Shown piece by piece: positions 60,435 through 64,000 of a stretch of 64,000 bases of DNA. The notes below the pieces were generated by a model that was given only the letters and a program-made list of their open reading frames with translations, was not told the DNA's origin and searched no databases. The stretch is from Bradyrhizobium sp. 141. GTDB lineage: Bacteria > Pseudomonadota > Alphaproteobacteria > Rhizobiales > Xanthobacteraceae. The position numbers were made by a program, and so were the translations under genes. Every line of letters starts with the position of its first letter. Within the stretch, counting starts at the first letter, position 1. Location: contig NZ_JADPKR010000013.1 of assembly GCF_023074055.1 (NCBI RefSeq), positions 310,001 to 374,000 of the forward strand. The letters run 5' to 3'.

Positions 60435-61397
60435 ATGATGTTGAGTATTCGGGAATTGGAGGTGTTTCGGCGGGTCATGGAACTCGGCACAATCACCGCG
60501 GCTGCCGAAGTGCTTCGTATTTCGCAGCCGGCCGTCAGTCGAACGTTGCAGCAGGCTGAGCGACGGCTCGGGTTTCCGCTCTTTTTGCGGCGAAGGAAGC
60601 GATTGCTGGCGACACCAGAGGCCCAGTCGTTGTTTCCAGAGACCGTCAGCGCGTTCGCGGCCTTCGACGTCGTCCAGAAGCGTGCGGCCGACCTGCAGGC
60701 AGGGCGAGCGGGCGGACTCAACATCGCGGCGATTTCAGCCTTCGCAAATGCATTGCTGCCGGCCGCCGTGGCAAAATTCTGCCAGTCGCGGCCTGGTGTC
60801 GTGATCTCGCTGCAGTCGATGAGTGCGCTCCAGGTCGCCACCTATGTCGCCAACCACCAGGCCGACCTGGGGTTTGTCATCGATTCCATTGCGGCGCCCG
60901 GAGTGTCGGTAAGTGATCTCTGGGCGACTGATTTTGGATGCGTCATGCCGCGGACGCATCCGTTGGCGGCGAAGCCCCATGTCGTTCCCGCTGATCTCGA
61001 TCACGAAACGCTGGTGTGTCTCAACAGGCAACTCCCCCTCGGAATCCAGGCCGTACGCGCGTTCGCCGATGCGGACGTCCCATTGAAGATTGCAATCGAG
61101 GTGTCACAGTCCACAGTTGCATGCGCATTGGTGCGAGCCGGCGCAGGCCTCGCGCTACTGGATGGCTTGGCGATGATGGGTACGCCGGCAACAGATCTGG
61201 TCATGCGGCCGTTCTATCCTTCGATCAAGGTCATGGGCAGGCTCGTTCGACCGCGTCACCTGCTGCAATCTCGTCTAGCCCAAGAATTTATTGACACTCT
61301 AAATGACGTTATAGCGACTCACGATCGTTGCTCCCGCCATGACGACAGCGCCGACACCGCCATCACCACACCTCAGGCCGTCAGTAAGAAAAATTAA
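60435..61397 (+). CDS. LysR family transcriptional regulator
   Basis: A 320-residue LysR regulator. The winged helix is at about residues 3-62 (LSIRELEVFRRVMELGTITAAAEVLRISQPAVSRTLQQAERRLGFPLF) and the effector domain begins near 93 (GGLNIAAISAFANALLPAAV). ATG 60435 follows TCCTGAGGTT; 60438 is a second possible start. The frame opens at 60375 but upstream codons lack support. It is divergent from the dehydratase/TctC pair across 136 bases, so it most likely controls them in response to the substrate or product. Confidence 0.91.
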   Translation: MMLSIRELEVFRRVMELGTITAAAEVLRISQPAVSRTLQQAERRLGFPLFLRRRKRLLATPEAQSLFPETVSAFAAFDVVQKRAADLQAGRAGGLNIAAISAFANALLPAAVAKFCQSRPGVVISLQSMSALQVATYVANHQADLGFVIDSIAAPGVSVSDLWATDFGCVMPRTHPLAAKPHVVPADLDHETLVCLNRQLPLGIQAVRAFADADVPLKIAIEVSQSTVACALVRAGAGLALLDGLAMMGTPATDLVMRPFYPSIKVMGRLVRPRHLLQSRLAQEFIDTLNDVIATHDRCSRHDDSADTAITTPQAVSKKN

Positions 61398-61454
61398 TAG
61401 AATTCCTTGTGCGCTTCATCTATCCGGCTCGGGCAGCCTCGGGAGGCGGGAGAT

Positions 61455-61947
61455 TAGGCGCAGGAAAACGCCCAATTTCGACACGCTAAGACGGGCGCGA
61501 CCGTCATCGCGACTTCGTCATAGGACGCAAAGCTCGAGGGGCTCCGCGCGCTCGGGGTCGACTCAACTACAAGGCCGTTCCGAACTGGGGAAGGGCGGCA
61601 CAAAAGCTGGCCAATAGCAGGGGCGTTGACCACGTGATTGAGGTCGGCGGTCCAGCTACGCTTCCCGAGTCGATTCAAGCCGTGCGCAACGGGGGGCATA
61701 TTTCCCTGATTGCATGCTGATGGGGCTGGGCGGCGACGTGCCGACGGCTGCGTTGATGGTGAAGCAAGTCCAGCTGCAGGGCCTGATCGTCGGCAGCCGC
61801 GCGCACCAGCAACAGTTCGTGCGGGCAATCGAAGCGACCGGACTGCAGCCGGTCATCGATAGGACGTTCGCTCTCTCCGTGCTGATTGATGCATCTCGCT
61901 ATTATGAGTCGGGTTCGCACTTCGGCAAGATCTGCGTCGAGTTCTAG
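61455..61947 (+). pseudogene. Decayed medium-chain alcohol dehydrogenase
   Basis: The remains of an MDR alcohol dehydrogenase in three frames. First, KTGATVIATSS, then an in-frame TAG, DAKLEGLRALGVD; after a shift NYKAVPNWGRAAQKLANSRGVDHVIEVGGPATLPESIQAVRNGGHISLI; after another shift near 61712, MLMGLGGDVPTAALMVKQVQLQGLIVGSR through HFGKICVEF at 61947. These follow the order of the cofactor-binding half of the enzyme. At least one stop and two frameshifts are needed, and the N-terminal catalytic half is missing, so the gene is dead. Confidence 0.8.
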
Positions 61948-61991
61948 AGCGCGATGAGATGGGAGGCGACGAAAGGATTTGGTGCGGCCGA

Positions 61992-62279
61992 TCAGGCGCC
62001 AGGAAAGGCCCAGATGTTCATCGTCGCTATTCCCTCGCGCAGCTTCTTGATCGGAACATAGTCCGGCGAGCTCCAGAATGCATGGATTGCCTCCATGTCG
62101 GGAAACTCGAACATGATGACCGGCCGCTCGTCATGTTCGCCTTCCAGTACCTCCACCTTTGCACGTCTGACGACAAGCTTGCCGCCAAAGGTGGCGATGA
62201 ATGGTACGACGGCTTGCACGTATTTTTGGTACTGCGCTTCGTCCTTGATCGTGTTCTGGACGATAAAATAGGCGGTCAT
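61992..62279 (-). CDS. DUF1330 family protein
   Basis: A 95-residue protein of the DUF1330 family (ferredoxin-like alpha+beta fold, dimeric ABM-type): AYFIVQNTIKDEAQYQKYVQAVVPFIATFGGKLVVRRAKVEVLEG at the start and PVIMFEFPDMEAIHAFWSSPDYVPIKKLRE after it. The order of strands and the FPD-x-E-A-I-H-A-F-W-x-S-P-x-Y signature are diagnostic. Its function is not established. It is convergent with the dead alcohol dehydrogenase and has about 700 bases of non-coding DNA before its start. Confidence 0.9.
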   Translation of the reverse strand: MTAYFIVQNTIKDEAQYQKYVQAVVPFIATFGGKLVVRRAKVEVLEGEHDERPVIMFEFPDMEAIHAFWSSPDYVPIKKLREGIATMNIWAFPGA

Positions 62280-62988
62280 GAGAGACCTCTCGGCAGTGTC
62301 TGGCAGGCGACGATACGCACGTTAGCATGCCGCGTTCGCGGATCACGCATCGACATTGGCCGGTTGGGCCAGAACTTGGAAAAGCTATCGTCGGATGGGC
62401 GACTGGCTAGTAGCCGAGACCGTAGCTTATGCCTGTCGACGGTGGCTGTCGGCAGTCCTGATGCCCGCTTTTGCCGCTGTTTCCCGTCAAGGCCGTTGTC
62501 AGCAGACAATCGAGATTGCGGGTCGATGATGTTGGCGCACCCGGCGCGAGTCGAAGGTGTGACCTTTGCCTCGAAGGGCAACGCTTATTCTTCGAGGCCA
62601 AGATGCACCGAAGCTTTCGCTAGCTAGCCCGCGGTTCTGATAGCGCGCGTCGCCCCGCCTGGGAACCGCAGCTCGCAAGTCTTCTTGCTCTATCGCCTCC
62701 AATACTACGACTACACCTGTTCTGCCCTCGGCACGGTGAGAGCGGCTCATTATTTTGCGGCCGAAGCGAACGGGATCGGTAGAAGGGTCCAAAGCAGCAC
62801 GGTACTGCGGAAGCTCATCCGGTACTGCAACGCAGTACCGAGAAGGGGTGCCGTGTTCTAAAGCGCTGGGAAGCCTTCCAAATAAGCACTTGAAATGAAA
62901 GGAAAATGCCTCGAATGTTAGATTGAAATCTCTGTCGGCCCAAAAACAGCAACTACCTACCGAGAACGAAAAGCGAAATAACATCAAT
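62280..62988. other. Gene-poor stretch before dusA
   Basis: Over 700 bases with no supported gene on either strand. The last 130 bases are lower in GC than the rest of the window. It carries the inverted-repeat cluster at 62801-62841. Frames between about 62.5 and 63.0 kb on both strands lack ribosome sites and known motifs. It may be the end of a mobile island with decayed content. Confidence 0.45.
62801..62841. repeat. CGGTACTGC direct and inverted repeats
   Basis: CGGTACTGC occurs at 62801-62809 and again at 62821-62829 (20 bases apart), and its exact complement GCAGTACCG at 62833-62841. The latter two form a 9-bp stem with a three-base loop (AAC). No T-run follows. Possible protein site or RNA hairpin near the island end or dusA leader. 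Confidence 0.5.
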
Positions 62989-63060
62989 ATGTTATCGCAT
63001 CGATTTTGCATTGCACCCATGATGGATTGGACTGACCGTCACTGCCGGGTGTTCCATCGT
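62989..63060 (+). other. Candidate island attachment site inside the dusA 5' end
   Basis: The first 72 bases of dusA have low-GC codon choices (TTA, TTT, ATT, ACT, CGT) while the gene after them is strongly GC-rich. Known dusA-targeting integrases (family knowledge) recombine inside this 5' coding segment and restore the frame. The neighbouring stretch on the left is gene-poor with decayed genes. No integrase or second copy of the site is in the window. Confidence 0.35.
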
Positions 63061-63975
63061 CACCTGACGCGGCGGGCGCTGCTCTATACCGAGATGCTGA
63101 CCACTGGCGCCATCATTCATGGCGACCGGGAGCGGTTGCTTGGGTTCGACGCGATCGAGCATCCGGTTGCGCTTCAGCTTGGCGGCTCGGATCCGCGCGA
63201 GCTCGCGCAGGCGGCGGCGATCGGCCAGGCGTTCGGCTATGACGAGATCAATCTCAACGTCGGTTGCCCGTCTGATCGCGTCAAGGATGGTCGTTTTGGC
63301 GCCTGCCTCATGGCGGAGCCGGAACTGGTGGCAAGGTGCGTGGAAGCAATGAAGCGCGCAGTCGCCGTTCCCGTCACGGTGAAGTGCCGTATCGGCATTG
63401 ATGACCAGGATCCGGAAGTTGCGCTTGATGCGCTTGCGCGCGAGGTGGTCGCCTCCGGCTGCGACGCGCTGATCGTGCACGCCCGCAAGGCTTGGCTCAA
63501 CGGTTTGTCTCCGAAGGAGAACCGCGACATCCCGCCGCTAGACTATGAGCGCGTCTATCGCCTCAAGCGCGCAATGCCCGGCGTGCCCGTGATCATCAAT
63601 GGCGGCATTCCTGGTATCGACGAGGCGAAGGCGTATCTCGAACACGTCGACGGCGCGATGCTCGGCCGCGCCGCCTATCAGGATCCGTGGCGGCTTCTCT
63701 CCGTCGATGCCGACATCTTCGGCGAGGCGGCCCCGCATGGATCCATGCAGGAAGCCCTCGAGGCGATGATGCCCTATATCGAGCAGCAACTCGCGCGCGG
63801 CACGCGGCTGCATGCGATCACGCGGCATTTCGTCGGCGCATTCCATGCCGTGCCCGGCGCACGGGCCTTCCGTCGCCATCTCGCAGAGCAGGGCGTGAAG
63901 CCGGGCGCCGGCCTCGAGGTGCTGCGCGATGCGATCGCGCGCGTCGGCGCACGCGTGCCGGCCGAGGCGGCGTAG
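62989..63975 (+). CDS. dusA: tRNA-dihydrouridine synthase A
   Basis: A 328-residue flavoenzyme that reduces uridines in the D-loop of tRNA. FCIAPMMDWTDRHCRVFHR is the DusA start, TEMLTTGAIIHGDRERLL follows, the catalytic Cys lies in NLNVGCPSDRV near residue 90, and the FMN site in IINGGIPG near 203. ATG 62989 is chosen by homology; the ribosome site (GAGAA, far away) is weak. The first 24 codons use TTA, ATT, ACT and other codons unlike the GC-rich rest of the gene. dusA is a known integration hotspot at its 5' end, so this segment may be an attachment remnant. Confidence 0.93.
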   Translation: MLSHRFCIAPMMDWTDRHCRVFHRHLTRRALLYTEMLTTGAIIHGDRERLLGFDAIEHPVALQLGGSDPRELAQAAAIGQAFGYDEINLNVGCPSDRVKDGRFGACLMAEPELVARCVEAMKRAVAVPVTVKCRIGIDDQDPEVALDALAREVVASGCDALIVHARKAWLNGLSPKENRDIPPLDYERVYRLKRAMPGVPVIINGGIPGIDEAKAYLEHVDGAMLGRAAYQDPWRLLSVDADIFGEAAPHGSMQEALEAMMPYIEQQLARGTRLHAITRHFVGAFHAVPGARAFRRHLAEQGVKPGAGLEVLRDAIARVGARVPAEAA

Positions 63976-64000
63976 GTCGGCTAGTCGATCGCCGTGCGCG

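Noticed and set aside
62499..63020. Minus-strand frame of 173 codons overlapping the dusA start
   Set aside because: It runs into the dusA start on the other strand, has cysteine/arginine-rich random-looking composition and no motif.
1..64000. CRISPR arrays, tRNA or rRNA genes, intact insertion sequences or phage genes
   Set aside because: No regularly spaced repeats, cloverleaf-like segments with CCA-type ends, ribosomal conserved stretches, transposase motifs or integrases were seen on reading both strands.

Overview
The window is GC-rich DNA (roughly 60-65 % by eye) with strong Shine-Dalgarno sites and tightly packed, often overlapping genes. Gene content points to an alphaproteobacterium of the Bradyrhizobium/Rhodopseudomonas group (Nitrobacteraceae): many paralogous CoA-metabolism genes, Bug/TctC and LivK-type orphan solute receptors, a tiny RNA polymerase alpha-CTD-like protein, and DusA. 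This placement is an inference from family content, not from a marker gene. I found no rRNA, tRNA, CRISPR array, intact insertion sequence or integrase. Almost the whole window is accessory catabolism; only dusA at the right edge is a housekeeping gene.

Region 1 (1-25.2 kb) is a large CoA-thioester catabolic cluster: a CaiB-type CoA-transferase tail, three acyl-CoA synthetases, four divergent SDR paralogues that all lack the catalytic tyrosine, enoyl-CoA hydratases, a MaoC hydratase, a frameshifted thiolase, a molybdopterin oxidoreductase, an old-yellow-enzyme reductase, a flavin reductase, GST, a LivK-type receptor and an efflux pump. Local regulators are TetR, HxlR and LysR. Two of the acyl-CoA synthetases have the same 15-bp palindrome (GTTCTA-N3-TAGAAC) upstream, so they are probably co-regulated. 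The substrate is probably a cyclic or branched carboxylic acid, but the sequence does not name it.

Region 2 (25.3-32.9 kb) holds a GntR regulator divergent from enoyl-CoA hydratase, CoA-transferase, DUF485/ActP-type symporter and fumarylacetoacetase genes, then an unlisted 47-residue membrane peptide and a class II aldolase-family gene.

Region 3 (33.3-45.3 kb) looks like one regulon for uptake and breakdown of an amino-acid-like compound. It contains an SDR, a DapA-family lyase, a GntR regulator with two winged helices, a three-gene polar amino-acid ABC importer, an M20 hydrolase, an enolase-superfamily enzyme, a creatinase/DoeA-like M24 protein, a second DapA-family lyase and an aminotransferase. 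The two divergent arms start from near-identical promoters (TTGACC, 16-17 bp, TACTAT) carrying the same 12-bp box over the -10. This is the best candidate for an undescribed pathway. It ends in a recombination scar with a truncated second aminotransferase.

Region 4 (45.5-50.4 kb) has an MFS transporter, an AraC regulator, an SGNH-esterase autotransporter preceded by a run of nine G (a likely phase-variation tract), and the alpha-CTD-like protein. Region 5 (50.5-57.8 kb) is a HutC/GntR-controlled divergent locus: GST, CoA-transferase, carboxymuconolactone-decarboxylase-family protein, LigI-like amidohydrolase and enoyl-CoA hydratase on one side, and the regulator, an MFS importer and a nucleophile-less alpha/beta hydrolase on the other. 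Region 6 (58.2-64 kb) carries a TctC receptor, an enolase-superfamily dehydratase and a LysR gene, then a decayed alcohol dehydrogenase, a DUF1330 gene, a gene-poor stretch, and dusA, whose 5' end has unlike codon use and may mark an island attachment site.
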